In this document: positions 8,381 to 15,946 of the stretch, in pieces
Layout of the letters: each line of letters starts with the position of its first letter
Position numbering within the stretch: the first letter of the stretch is position 1
Assembly: GCA_002379985.1 (NCBI GenBank)
Contig: DFVG01000044.1
Span: forward strand, 1 to 31,284
Source: Flavobacteriaceae bacterium UBA4166
GTDB lineage: Bacteria > Bacteroidota > Bacteroidia > Flavobacteriales > Flavobacteriaceae
DNA length: 31,284 nucleotides
Reading direction: 5' to 3'
Made by a program: the position numbers and the translations under genes
The notes under the pieces: model-generated
The model's input: only the letters and a program-made list of their open reading frames with translations
Told to the model about the DNA's origin: nothing
The model's database searches: none

Positions 8381-8401
8381 GGTAAAGTTAGTATCTTTAC
8401 C
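8381..8401 (+). promoter_or_regulatory. Inverted repeat overlapping a -7 element
   Basis: GGTAAAG (8381-8387) and CTTTACC (8395-8401) are perfect inverted arms separated by seven bases. The right arm overlaps TATCTTTA (8392-8399), a near match to TAnnTTTG, 19 bases before the ATG at 8419. It may be an operator, a weak terminator for the upstream gene, or chance; no T run follows. Confidence 0.35.
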
Positions 8402-8418
8402 TTCAAGCATTGTTCTTC

Positions 8419-9069
8419 ATGGCAAAAAGAAATCGTAAGGGCTGGAATCTACTGTTGGAATTTGCAACCGTGGTAATTGGGATACTGCTCGCCTTTCAAT
8501 TGAATACTTGTAAAGAAAACAAGGCTCATGAAAAGTTGGTGACCTCTCATGTGCAAAGCATCCTAGAAGAGACCGAACTCAATCGAACTCAGATCCAGGC
8601 TTCCATCGAGAATTCAGAACGACTGCTACAGCAGCTAGATAGCCTAATTTCCTTAGTGCAACAACCCGAATCGTCGGTGACCAAGATGAGTCGAATGTCA
8701 TTTCAATTGATGAATCTCGATTATATGTATTTGAAAAAGAATGCCTATCAATCATTCATTGAAACCGGAGATGTACGCTATATGAAAGATAAAGACTTTC
8801 AAGATGCGATCATCAGCTTATACGAATATTACGATTGGATGGAAGGGTTGGATAGCTCCACCAGAGAAAACTATCTCAACAATTATCTTCCCTACGCAAC
8901 CGAAAAATTTGACTTGATCACGTATCAACCTGAATCTAGAGAGGTTTACACCAATAAGCTTTTCAAGAATTATTTATCGGTATACCGGTATACCATTGTG
9001 TATCGACTAAAAAAACAAAAAGAAGTTGAAGAACGTGTTTCTCAATTTCTAGAAACGTACAGCAAATAA
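8419..9069 (+). CDS. DUF6090-like single-pass membrane protein
   Basis: A 216-residue protein with a basic start (MAKRNRKGW), one membrane segment (about 10-29, LLLEFATVVIGILLAFQLN) and a long helical, partly coiled-coil domain behind it. The membrane segment closely resembles the VVIGILIALQIN segment of the flavobacterial DUF6090 family, whose function is unknown. The topology suggests that the C-terminal domain is outside the cytoplasm. The ATG at 8419 is preferred; a TTG at 8410 is in frame. The next gene starts three bases after the stop. The family assignment is by resemblance only. Confidence 0.7.
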   Translation: MAKRNRKGWNLLLEFATVVIGILLAFQLNTCKENKAHEKLVTSHVQSILEETELNRTQIQASIENSERLLQQLDSLISLVQQPESSVTKMSRMSFQLMNLDYMYLKKNAYQSFIETGDVRYMKDKDFQDAIISLYEYYDWMEGLDSSTRENYLNNYLPYATEKFDLITYQPESREVYTNKLFKNYLSVYRYTIVYRLKKQKEVEERVSQFLETYSK

Positions 9070-9072
9070 CCT

Positions 9073-9384
9073 ATGTATATCTATAACGTAACCCTAAATA
9101 TAGAAGAAGCCATTCATGACGAATGGGTACAGTGGATGAAAGACATACACATCCCGGCTATGTTGGCCACAGGGAAATTTCACAAAGCCCTGATGACGCG
9201 TGTGCAGGTAGAAGAAGAAATGGGCGGTATTACTTATTCGGTACAATATAGAACCGACAGTAAGGCAACTTTAGATCGTTATTATGCGGAAGATGCCGAA
9301 ACCTTGCGTGCGCAAAGCAAGCCTTTTGAAGGAAAATTTGTGGCTTTTAGAACCGAACTAGAAGTAGTAAGCGAACAAGGATGA
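9073..9384 (+). CDS. DUF4286 family protein
   Basis: A 103-residue protein beginning MYIYNVTLNIEEAIHDEWVQ, with the conserved pattern of the DUF4286 family (ferredoxin-like, dimeric alpha-beta barrel type proteins of unknown function). HIPAMLATGKF (26-36) and the closing segment FEGKFVAFRTELEV are typical. It contains no obvious catalytic residues or signal peptide, so it is probably cytoplasmic. Its stop codon overlaps the rsmA start (ATGA), so the two are translationally coupled. The same neighbourhood with rsmA is, to my knowledge, frequent in Bacteroidetes, but what it does for ribosome maturation, if anything, is unknown. Confidence 0.85.
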   Translation: MYIYNVTLNIEEAIHDEWVQWMKDIHIPAMLATGKFHKALMTRVQVEEEMGGITYSVQYRTDSKATLDRYYAEDAETLRAQSKPFEGKFVAFRTELEVVSEQG

Positions 9385-10175
9385 GCGATCGGGTACGCGC
9401 CAAAAAACACCTCGGGCAACATTTCTTGCACGATACCGGCATTGCAAAGCGTATTGCCGATACGCTCACGCTCGTTGGTTATAAAAAGGTGTTGGAAATT
9501 GGTCCGGGAATGGGGGTACTCACCCAGTTTCTCTTGGAAAAGGATATAGCGCTTACCGCTATGGATATCGATACAGAATCTGTTTCCTTTTTACGAAATC
9601 ATTTTCAACATCAGCGTCTCACCGTAATGGAAGCTGATTTTTTAAAAGTTCCGCTGGAAGAATTATATCCTTCAGAATCCTTTGCCATCACCGGAAATTT
9701 TCCCTACAATATTTCGAGTCAGATTGTGTTTAGAATGCTAGAATATCGCGCTCAAGTTCCAGAATTTACCGGAATGTTTCAGAAAGAAGTGGCGCAGCGT
9801 ATCTGTGCTTCCGAAGGATCAAAAACCTATGGAATTCTCTCGGTACTTACACAGGCCTTTTATGAAGCAGAATATTTATTTACCGTAAAACCCGGCGCCT
9901 TTTCTCCTCCGCCAAAGGTGGATAGTGGTGTGTTACGGCTTCGGCGAAAAGAACATGCAACCTTACCGGTTTCGGAAACGCTATTTTTTAAGGTTGTAAA
10001 AACAGCGTTTCAACAACGTAGAAAAACGTTAAGAAATAGTTTAAAAGCCTTCAATCTTTCTCCAGAACTAAAAGAAGATGCTATCTTTGGGCAACGCCCG
10101 GAACAACTTTCGGTACCGCAGTTTATTGCGCTCACGCAAAAGATAGCAAACGATGGCCTTTCAACTAACGGATGA
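9381..10175 (+). CDS. rsmA: 16S rRNA dimethyladenosine transferase RsmA
   Basis: Dimethylates two adjacent adenines in the 3' end hairpin of 16S rRNA during small-subunit assembly, using S-adenosylmethionine. The 264 residues include KKHLGQHFLHD (8-18), the SAM-binding loop LEIGPGMG (38-45), the acidic ribose-binding MDID (61-64), ADFL (85-88) and the catalytic NFPYNIS (106-112). The C-terminal helical RNA-binding domain carries the typical FSPPPKVDSGVLRL and FQQRRKTLRNSL. The start overlaps the DUF4286 stop by four bases, and the end overlaps mgtE by 23 bases. Also known as ksgA. Confidence 0.97.
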   Translation: MSDRVRAKKHLGQHFLHDTGIAKRIADTLTLVGYKKVLEIGPGMGVLTQFLLEKDIALTAMDIDTESVSFLRNHFQHQRLTVMEADFLKVPLEELYPSESFAITGNFPYNISSQIVFRMLEYRAQVPEFTGMFQKEVAQRICASEGSKTYGILSVLTQAFYEAEYLFTVKPGAFSPPPKVDSGVLRLRRKEHATLPVSETLFFKVVKTAFQQRRKTLRNSLKAFNLSPELKEDAIFGQRPEQLSVPQFIALTQKIANDGLSTNG

Positions 10176-11502
10176 TTTCCTAGAAAATATCGAGCAACTC
10201 ATCGAGAAACAAGATGGGGCGGCGCTGCGTGAACTATTAGCTGAATGGCACTTTGCCGATATCGCTGAAATGCTGGAAGAACTCTCTTCCGAAGAAGCTA
10301 CCTACATTATTAAATTGCTGGAAAGTGATATCACTTCCGAAGCACTTATTGAACTCGATGACGACAGTCGGGAAAAGATCTTAAGCCGACTCTCCCCTAC
10401 GGAGATCGCTGCGGAATTAGGAGAAATGGACACCGATGACGCTGCCGATGTGGTCGCCGAATTGGATGAGGACGTTCAAAAGGAAGTAATTGGTGCCATC
10501 AATGACAAAGAACTGGCGGCCAATATCGTTGAACTGCTAAAGTATGATGAAGATACTGCCGGAGCTTTGATGGCAAAAGAATTAGTTCAGGTCAAAGAAA
10601 CCTGGACGGTAGCCGGCTGCGTCCGTGAAATGCGCCGACAAGCGAAGAACGTAACGCGCGTTCATTCGATCTATGTGACCGATAAGCAAGGCCGACTCAA
10701 AGGGCGGTTGTCTCTCAAAGATCTTCTTACTGCCGGAGAAAAAGCACACATTAGCGATGTGTATATTCCCAAGGTAGACTATGTGACCGTTCACACCGAA
10801 AACGAGGAAGTGGCCCGTGTGATGCAGAAATATGATCTTGAAGCCATTCCGGTGGTGAATGAACAAGGGGTTTTGATGGGGCGTATTACTATTGACGATA
10901 TTGTTGACTTTATTAAAGACGAGGCCGAAAAAGATTACCAAATGGCAGCGGGTATCTCTCAAGATGTAGAGGCCGATGATAGCATTTGGCAACTTACCCG
11001 TGCAAGACTTCCGTGGTTGGTACTGGGGCTCTTTGGAGGGTTAGGAGCCGTTTTTATCATGGAAGGTTTTGATACGGCTTTAGCAAAATACGAGATCTTG
11101 TTCTTTTACACGCCCTTGATCGCTGCGATGGCAGGAAATGTTGGCGTGCAATCCAGTGCGATCATCGTACAAGGTTTGGCCAACGACAACGTAAAAGGAA
11201 GTTTGTTCAATCGGTTTATGAAGGAAATCGGACTCAGTCTTATTAATGGTATCGCGCTAGGGGCTTTGATCATTGCAGTGAACGAGATCATCAACAAACC
11301 TACACAGGTGAGTTTGGCGATCGCCGCATCGCTGCTGATTGTGATTATCATCGCTTCGATTATTGGAACCTTCGTGCCGATTATTTTAGACAAACGTGGT
11401 ATCGATCCTGCCATAGCGACCGGACCCTTCATCACGACCAGCAATGATATCTTTGGGATCTTGATCTTTTTCTACATTTCAAAATTGATCTTAGGGTTTT
11501 GA
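10153..11502 (+). CDS. mgtE: MgtE-type magnesium transporter
   Basis: Inner-membrane Mg2+ channel/transporter, gated by its own cytosolic Mg2+ sensor. The 449 residues hold the helical MgtE N domain (about 1-130), two CBS domains (about 140-195 and 200-255), a linking helix, and five membrane segments from about 286. The pore signature PLIAAMAGNVGVQSS (321-335) is intact. The ATG at 10153 overlaps the rsmA end by 23 bases; the first residues MAFQLTDDFLENIEQLIE look like a natural N terminus. The TGA stop overlaps the TTG start of the following gene. Confidence 0.96.
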   Translation: MAFQLTDDFLENIEQLIEKQDGAALRELLAEWHFADIAEMLEELSSEEATYIIKLLESDITSEALIELDDDSREKILSRLSPTEIAAELGEMDTDDAADVVAELDEDVQKEVIGAINDKELAANIVELLKYDEDTAGALMAKELVQVKETWTVAGCVREMRRQAKNVTRVHSIYVTDKQGRLKGRLSLKDLLTAGEKAHISDVYIPKVDYVTVHTENEEVARVMQKYDLEAIPVVNEQGVLMGRITIDDIVDFIKDEAEKDYQMAAGISQDVEADDSIWQLTRARLPWLVLGLFGGLGAVFIMEGFDTALAKYEILFFYTPLIAAMAGNVGVQSSAIIVQGLANDNVKGSLFNRFMKEIGLSLINGIALGALIIAVNEIINKPTQVSLAIAASLLIVIIIASIIGTFVPIILDKRGIDPAIATGPFITTSNDIFGILIFFYISKLILGF

Positions 11503-11888
11503 AGGTTTTTTCTGAAACGAAAATCGTCCCTTCCAATGCCATTGATGCTAACGGACACGTCAATAACATTACCTATTTACAGTGGTGTATCGATCTAGCG
11601 GAAACCCATTGGTTTGCCAAAGCGCCCAAGGAAATCACTGAGAAATACTTTTGGGTGGTGTTAGAGCATCATATTTCCTATAAAAATCCGGCGTTTGAAG
11701 GGGAAGAACTTGTGCTGTCTACTTGGGTAACCACTGCGGAAGGCGTAAAAAGTGAGCGCCACTATACCATTACACGCAAATCAGACAACACCACGCTGGT
11801 CACAGCGCATACGCTTTGGTGTTATGTAGCATTGGATTCACAACGACCAACAAGAATTCCACAAGAAATACGTACCTTGTTTCTGTAA
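11499..11888 (+). CDS. Acyl-CoA thioesterase, 4HBT hot-dog family
   Basis: A 129-residue hot-dog-fold thioesterase of the YbgC/FcbC type. DANGHVNNITYLQW (16-29) is the family active-site motif with the catalytic Asp16. It probably hydrolyses an acyl-CoA or acyl-ACP thioester; the substrate cannot be read from sequence. The start is unusual: the only start codon that keeps the normal N terminus is TTG at 11499, whose last two bases are the first two of the mgtE TGA stop. No ATG lies in frame before the motif. Such an overlap suggests translation coupled to mgtE. The cupin gene begins directly after its stop. Confidence 0.86.
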   Translation: MKVFSETKIVPSNAIDANGHVNNITYLQWCIDLAETHWFAKAPKEITEKYFWVVLEHHISYKNPAFEGEELVLSTWVTTAEGVKSERHYTITRKSDNTTLVTAHTLWCYVALDSQRPTRIPQEIRTLFL

Positions 11889-12254
11889 ATGAAACCGATC
11901 AATCTTCAAGAAAAATTTGCTTCGTTCTCAGTGCAATGGCATCCGCACCAAATCGCTACCGTAGATGATATGCAGGTATTAATTGCCAAATTAAAAGACG
12001 AATTTGTATGGCATTCGCATGACGAGGAGGATGAACTCTTTCTAGTTCAGAAAGGAATATTAGAAATGCATTTTGAAGATCGCATTGAAGTGGTACATCC
12101 CGGTGAGCTCATTGTCGTTCCGAAAGGAACCCCTCATTGCCCCAAAACGCAGCATGGCGAAGAAGTTTGGGTGTTGTTGTTTGAAAAAAAGCACACCAAA
12201 CACACGGGATCGGTACAACATGATAAAACACAAACCCACTATCCAAAAATATAG
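11889..12254 (+). CDS. Cupin domain protein
   Basis: A 121-residue single-domain cupin. Cupin motif 1 is seen as His42, His44 and Glu49 in WHSHDEEDELFLVQKG, and motif 2 as PGELIVVPKGTPHCPK with His83. These four residues would bind a metal ion. The reaction is unknown. The ATG follows the thioesterase stop with no gap, and a dehydrogenase-like gene starts three bases after its own stop, so it is part of the same transcript. Small cupins of this type are common in Bacteroidetes and often annotated only by fold. Confidence 0.85.
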   Translation: MKPINLQEKFASFSVQWHPHQIATVDDMQVLIAKLKDEFVWHSHDEEDELFLVQKGILEMHFEDRIEVVHPGELIVVPKGTPHCPKTQHGEEVWVLLFEKKHTKHTGSVQHDKTQTHYPKI

Positions 12255-12257
12255 CAG

Positions 12258-13202
12258 ATGAAGGTGTTACACATCGATACCAATCATCCTCGCCTTTGGG
12301 AAGGATTAGCCGAGGCAGGCTTCAACAATGTAGCCGCATATGATGACTCCAAAGAAGATATCCTAAAAAAAATTCACGAATATCACGGTATTGTGATTCG
12401 AAGTAGATTTCCTATTGATGCTGAATTCTTGGACGCCGCAACGAAGCTCAAATTTATTGCACGTGTAGGCGCAGGTCTCGATAGCATTGATACGGAGTAT
12501 GCTGAAAAAAAAGGAATCCAATTATTCTCCGCTCCTGAAGGCAACCGAAATGCGGTAGGAGAACATGCCTTGGGCATGTTGTTGTCCTTATTCAACAAAC
12601 TAAATACCGCCGATCGTGAGGTGAGATCAGGACAATGGAATCGCGAAGCAAATCGCGGTGTTGAACTAGACGGAAAGACCGTAGGACTTATTGGTTACGG
12701 AAATATGGGAAAAGCCTTTGCCCAGAAGCTCAAAGGCTTCAATTGTACGGTACTCTGCTACGATATCAAGGAAGGTATTGGTGATGGAAATGCTACTCAA
12801 GTTTCACTTACAACACTACACGACATGGCAGATGTGGTAAGCTTACATACGCCGTGGACACCCGAAACCAATCAAATGATCAGTACTTCTTTTATAGAAG
12901 CGTTTAAAAAACCTTTTTGGTTCTTAAATACGGCCCGTGGAAAAAGCGTTGTTACGGCAGATCTTGTGCAGGCTTTGAAAGAAGGACGTGTTCTAGGTGC
13001 CGGATTAGATGTGTTGGAATTCGAAAAAAGTTCATTTGAATCATTATTTGAAGGAGAAATGCCGCTCGCCTTGCAAGAACTGCTTCAGATGGAACAGGTA
13101 CTATTGAGTCCGCATATCGCGGGCTGGACCGTAGAGAGCAAACGGAAACTAGCGGAAACGTTGGTAGAAAAGATCTTAGCTGCCTTTCCGAAGCGGAAAT
13201 AA
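12258..13202 (+). CDS. D-isomer 2-hydroxyacid dehydrogenase, phosphoglycerate dehydrogenase-like
   Basis: A 314-residue NAD-dependent enzyme of the D-2-hydroxyacid dehydrogenase family. It has a split catalytic domain around a Rossmann domain with GLIGYGNMG (143-151), and Asp170 at the end of the second strand, which favours NAD. Catalytic residues are Arg227 (NTARGK), Glu254 (LDVLEFE) and His286 (SPHIAGWT). It resembles SerA but has no C-terminal ACT regulatory domain, so it may be a serine-pathway enzyme of the short type or act on another hydroxyacid. I therefore withhold a gene symbol. Three bases separate it from the cupin gene. Confidence 0.88.
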   Translation: MKVLHIDTNHPRLWEGLAEAGFNNVAAYDDSKEDILKKIHEYHGIVIRSRFPIDAEFLDAATKLKFIARVGAGLDSIDTEYAEKKGIQLFSAPEGNRNAVGEHALGMLLSLFNKLNTADREVRSGQWNREANRGVELDGKTVGLIGYGNMGKAFAQKLKGFNCTVLCYDIKEGIGDGNATQVSLTTLHDMADVVSLHTPWTPETNQMISTSFIEAFKKPFWFLNTARGKSVVTADLVQALKEGRVLGAGLDVLEFEKSSFESLFEGEMPLALQELLQMEQVLLSPHIAGWTVESKRKLAETLVEKILAAFPKRK

Positions 13203-13223
13203 CAAAAATCTAAAACCCAGTAT

Positions 13224-13634
13224 ATGAAAAGAGTAACCGGATTAGGCGGATTTTTCTTTAAAACAAAAGACCCGGATGCCATCAAAGAATGGTATAAAGA
13301 AAGATTAGGCTTGAATACAGATGCGTATGGGTGTACGTTTTGGTGGAAAGATGAGAATGGTAATAAGTGTAGTACTCAGTGGAGTCCGTTTAAAGAAGAC
13401 ACAAAATATTTCGCGCCCAGTGAAAAACAGTTTATGATGAACTTTCGGGTGGCAGATTTAAAAGGATTGTTGAAGCAGTTAAAAGAAGAGGGTGTCACCA
13501 TTGTAGGAGAAATAGAAGAATATGACTACGGAAAATTTGGTTGGATCTTGGATCCAGAAGGGAACAAAATAGAGCTATGGGAGCCGGTAGATCATATCTT
13601 TTTAGATGAAACCGATCCGGAAATTTCACAATAG
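13224..13634 (+). CDS. VOC (glyoxalase/bleomycin resistance-like) family protein
   Basis: A 136-residue protein with the beta-alpha-beta-beta-beta layout of the vicinal oxygen chelate superfamily. GGFFFKTKDPDAIKEWYKER (8-27) matches the first module, and FGWILDPEGNKIELWEP near residues 104-120 matches the second, with a metal-ligand type Glu in IELWEP. Similar proteins are widespread and mostly uncharacterised; a role in detoxification or a metabolic isomerase is possible but unsupported. It lies 21 bases after the dehydrogenase gene, probably in the same transcript. Confidence 0.85.
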   Translation: MKRVTGLGGFFFKTKDPDAIKEWYKERLGLNTDAYGCTFWWKDENGNKCSTQWSPFKEDTKYFAPSEKQFMMNFRVADLKGLLKQLKEEGVTIVGEIEEYDYGKFGWILDPEGNKIELWEPVDHIFLDETDPEISQ

Positions 13635-13656
13635 GTCATGAATCATAAAAAATTTA

Positions 13657-13664
13657 TACTTTTA
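13657..13664 (+). promoter_or_regulatory. -7-like element upstream of the TM2 gene
   Basis: TACTTTTA, one base off TAnnTTTG, lies 26 bases before the ATG of the TM2 gene in a 56-base gap rich in A/T. No clear -33 element was seen. Confidence 0.35.
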
Positions 13665-13690
13665 ACCCTCAACTAAATTAACTTTCAACC

Positions 13691-14092
13691 ATGGCAGAAG
13701 AAAACAACACCGGCGGGTTCGACAGTACTAAAAAAAATGACAACACCACCGGGAATTTCAAAGAAGAAGCGAAATCAACCGCGCAAGAATTTAAAGAAGG
13801 CTGGAATCAAGCCACGCAAAACTCTGGAGAGAACAAAAAACTTTTAGCCGGATTACTAGGAATTTTCTTAGGAGCTTTTGGAGTACATAAGTTTATCCTA
13901 GGCTATAATAAAGAAGGTATTATCTTATTGGTAGGAACCCTAGTAGGTATTGCAACCTCGTGTTTGGTAATTGGAGTATTCCTGTACATTGCCACCGGAA
14001 TTGTAGGGCTTATTGAAGGGATTATCTATTTAACAAAGTCAGATGAAGAGTTTTACAATACCTATCAGGTAGGAAAGAAACCCTGGTTCTAA
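13691..14092 (+). CDS. TM2 domain membrane protein
   Basis: A 133-residue protein. The first 48 residues are polar and rich in Asn, Lys, Thr and Glu, and probably disordered. The TM2 domain follows: a first hydrophobic segment LLAGLLGIFLGAFGVHKFIL with the usual G-x-H-K-F-x-L-G pattern, then a second hydrophobic stretch (about 76-113). The function of TM2 proteins in bacteria is unknown. The gene has a promoter-like sequence upstream and a good terminator directly after it, so it may be a single-gene transcript as well as the end of the preceding run. Confidence 0.87.
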   Translation: MAEENNTGGFDSTKKNDNTTGNFKEEAKSTAQEFKEGWNQATQNSGENKKLLAGLLGIFLGAFGVHKFILGYNKEGIILLVGTLVGIATSCLVIGVFLYIATGIVGLIEGIIYLTKSDEEFYNTYQVGKKPWF

Positions 14093-14099
14093 AAGCAAG

Positions 14100-14135
14100 A
14101 AGCTTTCCGATAAAAAACATCAGAAAGCTTTTTTA
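14100..14135 (+). terminator. Terminator after the TM2 gene
   Basis: Inverted arms AAGCTTTC (14100-14107) and GAAAGCTT (14123-14130), extended by GAT/ATC inside the loop, are followed by a T run. It separates the preceding operon from the arsenic operon. Confidence 0.8.
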
Positions 14136-14153
14136 TTCACTATTATCATCGTA

Positions 14154-14185
14154 ATATTGCAATATCATATTTTAATATTGAAATG
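14154..14185 (+). promoter_or_regulatory. Probable ArsR operator, two boxes
   Basis: A perfect palindrome ATATTGCAATAT (14154-14165) is followed by a related sequence ATATTGAAATG (14175-14185) starting 21 bases later, about two helix turns. The second box overlaps the ATG of arsR (14183). ArsR/SmtB dimers bind AT-rich imperfect palindromes at their own promoters, so self-repression relieved by As(III) is the likely mode. Binding itself is inferred. Confidence 0.55.
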
Positions 14186-14509
14186 GGAGCTTCTAAACTT
14201 TCTATCCATACGGAACACCAACAACAGATTGCAGAAATCGCAAAAGTGCTTGCGCATCCTGCACGCGTTGCCATTCTTGAATACATCGCTAAGCAGAAAA
14301 ATTGTATCTGTGGTGATATCGTTGATGAAATTGGATTATCCCAACCCACCATCTCTCAACATTTGCAGGTAATTAGAAACGCAGGACTCCTTAAAGGTAC
14401 TTTTGAAGGAAAACGATTGTGTTACTGTTTAGATCATGATCGATTTCAAGAATTTCAACAATTATTAAACGATTATTTTCATCAAACTGTCGTATCCGAC
14501 TGTTGTTAA
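14183..14509 (+). CDS. arsR: ArsR-family arsenic-responsive repressor
   Basis: A 108-residue winged-helix regulator. VLAHPARVAILEYIAKQ (22-38) and the recognition helix SQPTISQHLQVIRNAGLL (53-70) are typical of ArsR/SmtB. Possible As(III) ligands are Cys41 and Cys43 in CICGDIV, at the position of the classic ELCVCDL metal box. Further cysteines are Cys80, Cys82 and a terminal pair Cys107-Cys108. Its promoter region carries two related AT-rich boxes. DUF6428, an acetyltransferase and arsC follow closely, which supports arsenic as the signal over other metals. Confidence 0.92.
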   Translation: MGASKLSIHTEHQQQIAEIAKVLAHPARVAILEYIAKQKNCICGDIVDEIGLSQPTISQHLQVIRNAGLLKGTFEGKRLCYCLDHDRFQEFQQLLNDYFHQTVVSDCC

Positions 14510-14519
14510 CTATCTTATT

Positions 14520-15008
14520 ATGACCATTGAAACATTTATTGACATATTGGCGCAACGCCCTAATCACGCGCTTCGTTTTCAATACCAACCCGGCCGTTGG
14601 GTAGGCGCTAATTATCATCTTACGGAAGTAAAACACCTACAGATCGATTCTGTGGATTGTGGCGCTGGAACCGATTCTTGGAATGAAACCTTATTACAAC
14701 TTTGGGAGAGCCCCTCCGAAGCTGAGAAAACAGAGTATATGACCGCTTCAAAGATCCTCAGCATTCTACAGCGGGTGAATGAAATGAGGGCTTTTGACCT
14801 TGCTTCCGAAGTAAAGATCGAATATGGAAACGACACCTTTCATACCGCTCAGTTATTTATTCATTCCATTGAAACCGGCAATCAACAAATAGATGTCCTC
14901 TTAGGAGTTCAACCGGTCGCATGCAAGGCCGAAGAAGCGTGTGGTATTCCTGCCACATCAAATGCTACTGCGGCTAATGCCTGTGCTCCCGGATCGGGTT
15001 GCTGTTAG
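14520..15008 (+). CDS. DUF6428 family protein with cysteine-rich tail
   Basis: A 162-residue protein that I place in the DUF6428 family, found in Bacteroidetes arsenic operons between arsR and the acetyltransferase. Its function is unknown. The body (1-133) is a compact alpha-beta domain without recognisable catalytic residues. The tail (134-162) carries Cys135, Cys141, Cys155 and a terminal Cys161-Cys162 pair in a flexible Ala/Gly/Thr-rich stretch; Cys47 is the only other cysteine. Such a tail could bind trivalent arsenic or pass it to a partner, which is inference. It starts ten bases after arsR, and the next gene begins directly after its stop. Confidence 0.82.
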   Translation: MTIETFIDILAQRPNHALRFQYQPGRWVGANYHLTEVKHLQIDSVDCGAGTDSWNETLLQLWESPSEAEKTEYMTASKILSILQRVNEMRAFDLASEVKIEYGNDTFHTAQLFIHSIETGNQQIDVLLGVQPVACKAEEACGIPATSNATAANACAPGSGCC

Positions 15009-15494
15009 ATGATGCAATTCATTCCATTGACCATAGAACACTATCCCGAAGTTGAAAGAATTTATCGAGAAGGGCTAGACACAGGTATCGCAACATTTGA
15101 AGTAAGCGTTCCTAGCTGGGAGGAATGGAATAAAAAATTCTTAGCGCAGTGCCGATGGGTTGCCGTTGATCATGACGAAATCGTAGGTTGGTGCGCATTG
15201 TCTCCCGTTTCCCAGCGAAAAGTGTATCGCGGTGTTGCCGAAAGTACTATTTACATGGCTGCGGCGCATCGGGGGAAAGGGTTTGGAAAGCCATTGTTGC
15301 AACAGCTGCTAACCGACAGTGAAGCACATGGTTTTTGGACATTGCAAGCACATATTTTTCCGGAAAATCTACCTAGCATCCAACTTCATCTTGCATGTGG
15401 GTATCGAAAGGTCGGACTTCGGAAGCAAATTGCGCAACGCAACGGGAAATGGCACGACAACGTATTATTGGAATACAGAAATCAAATACAATGA
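15009..15494 (+). CDS. arsN1: GNAT acetyltransferase of the ArsN1 / phosphinothricin type
   Basis: A 161-residue N-acetyltransferase. GIATFE (26-31), PSWEEW, the acetyl-CoA loop HRGKGFGKPLL (87-97), FWTLQAHIFPENLPSIQLH and the GYRKVGLRKQIA segment match the phosphinothricin/arsinothricin acetyltransferase subgroup, which acetylates the amino group of these glutamine-synthetase inhibitors. Its place between DUF6428 and arsC favours the arsenical reading (ArsN1) over phosphinothricin. It begins ATGATG, so the start may be 15009 or 15012, directly after the DUF6428 stop. Its TGA overlaps the arsC start. Confidence 0.85.
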   Translation: MMQFIPLTIEHYPEVERIYREGLDTGIATFEVSVPSWEEWNKKFLAQCRWVAVDHDEIVGWCALSPVSQRKVYRGVAESTIYMAAAHRGKGFGKPLLQQLLTDSEAHGFWTLQAHIFPENLPSIQLHLACGYRKVGLRKQIAQRNGKWHDNVLLEYRNQIQ

Positions 15495-15907
15495 AAAATA
15501 TACTAGTACTTTGTACGGGAAACAGTTGTAGAAGTCAGATGGTACAAGGCTACCTTACCAAATTGACCCGAGAGAAAGCAACTGTTTATTCAGCCGGCAT
15601 TGAGACACACGGACTCAACAAAAATGCCGTCGCTATCATGAAAGAAGATGGCATCAATATTTCGCACCACACCTCTAACCATGTTGATGAATACGAAGGA
15701 ATTGAATGGGACTTTATTATCACGGTATGCGATCACGCCAACGAGAATTGTCCGTTTATTCCGGCTTCCAAGGCAATTCGACTCCATCAAAATTTTGAAG
15801 ATCCTTCTAAAAAGACAGGCAGTCCGGAAGCAATTCACAAAGCCTTTGAAAAAACAAGAAACGAGATCAAGGCCTATTGTACTTCCTTTGTGAAAGAACA
15901 CTTATAA
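15491..15907 (+). CDS. arsC: Arsenate reductase, low-molecular-weight phosphatase fold
   Basis: Reduces arsenate to arsenite, using thioredoxin to reset its disulfide. The 138 residues show the P-loop CTGNSCRSQM (8-17) with nucleophile Cys8, and the redox pair Cys80 and Cys87 in TVCDHANENCPF. Their spacing equals that of Cys82/Cys89 in the Staphylococcus aureus enzyme. The ATG at 15491 overlaps the acetyltransferase stop by four bases; the frame is open upstream to 15395 but lies inside that gene. No arsenite permease (Acr3 or ArsB) follows in the window, so the product must be exported by a pump encoded elsewhere. Confidence 0.95.
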   Translation: MKNILVLCTGNSCRSQMVQGYLTKLTREKATVYSAGIETHGLNKNAVAIMKEDGINISHHTSNHVDEYEGIEWDFIITVCDHANENCPFIPASKAIRLHQNFEDPSKKTGSPEAIHKAFEKTRNEIKAYCTSFVKEHL

Positions 15908-15946
15908 TTTTGAGGGGAATTTTGTACCTTAAAACAAAATTCTGTT

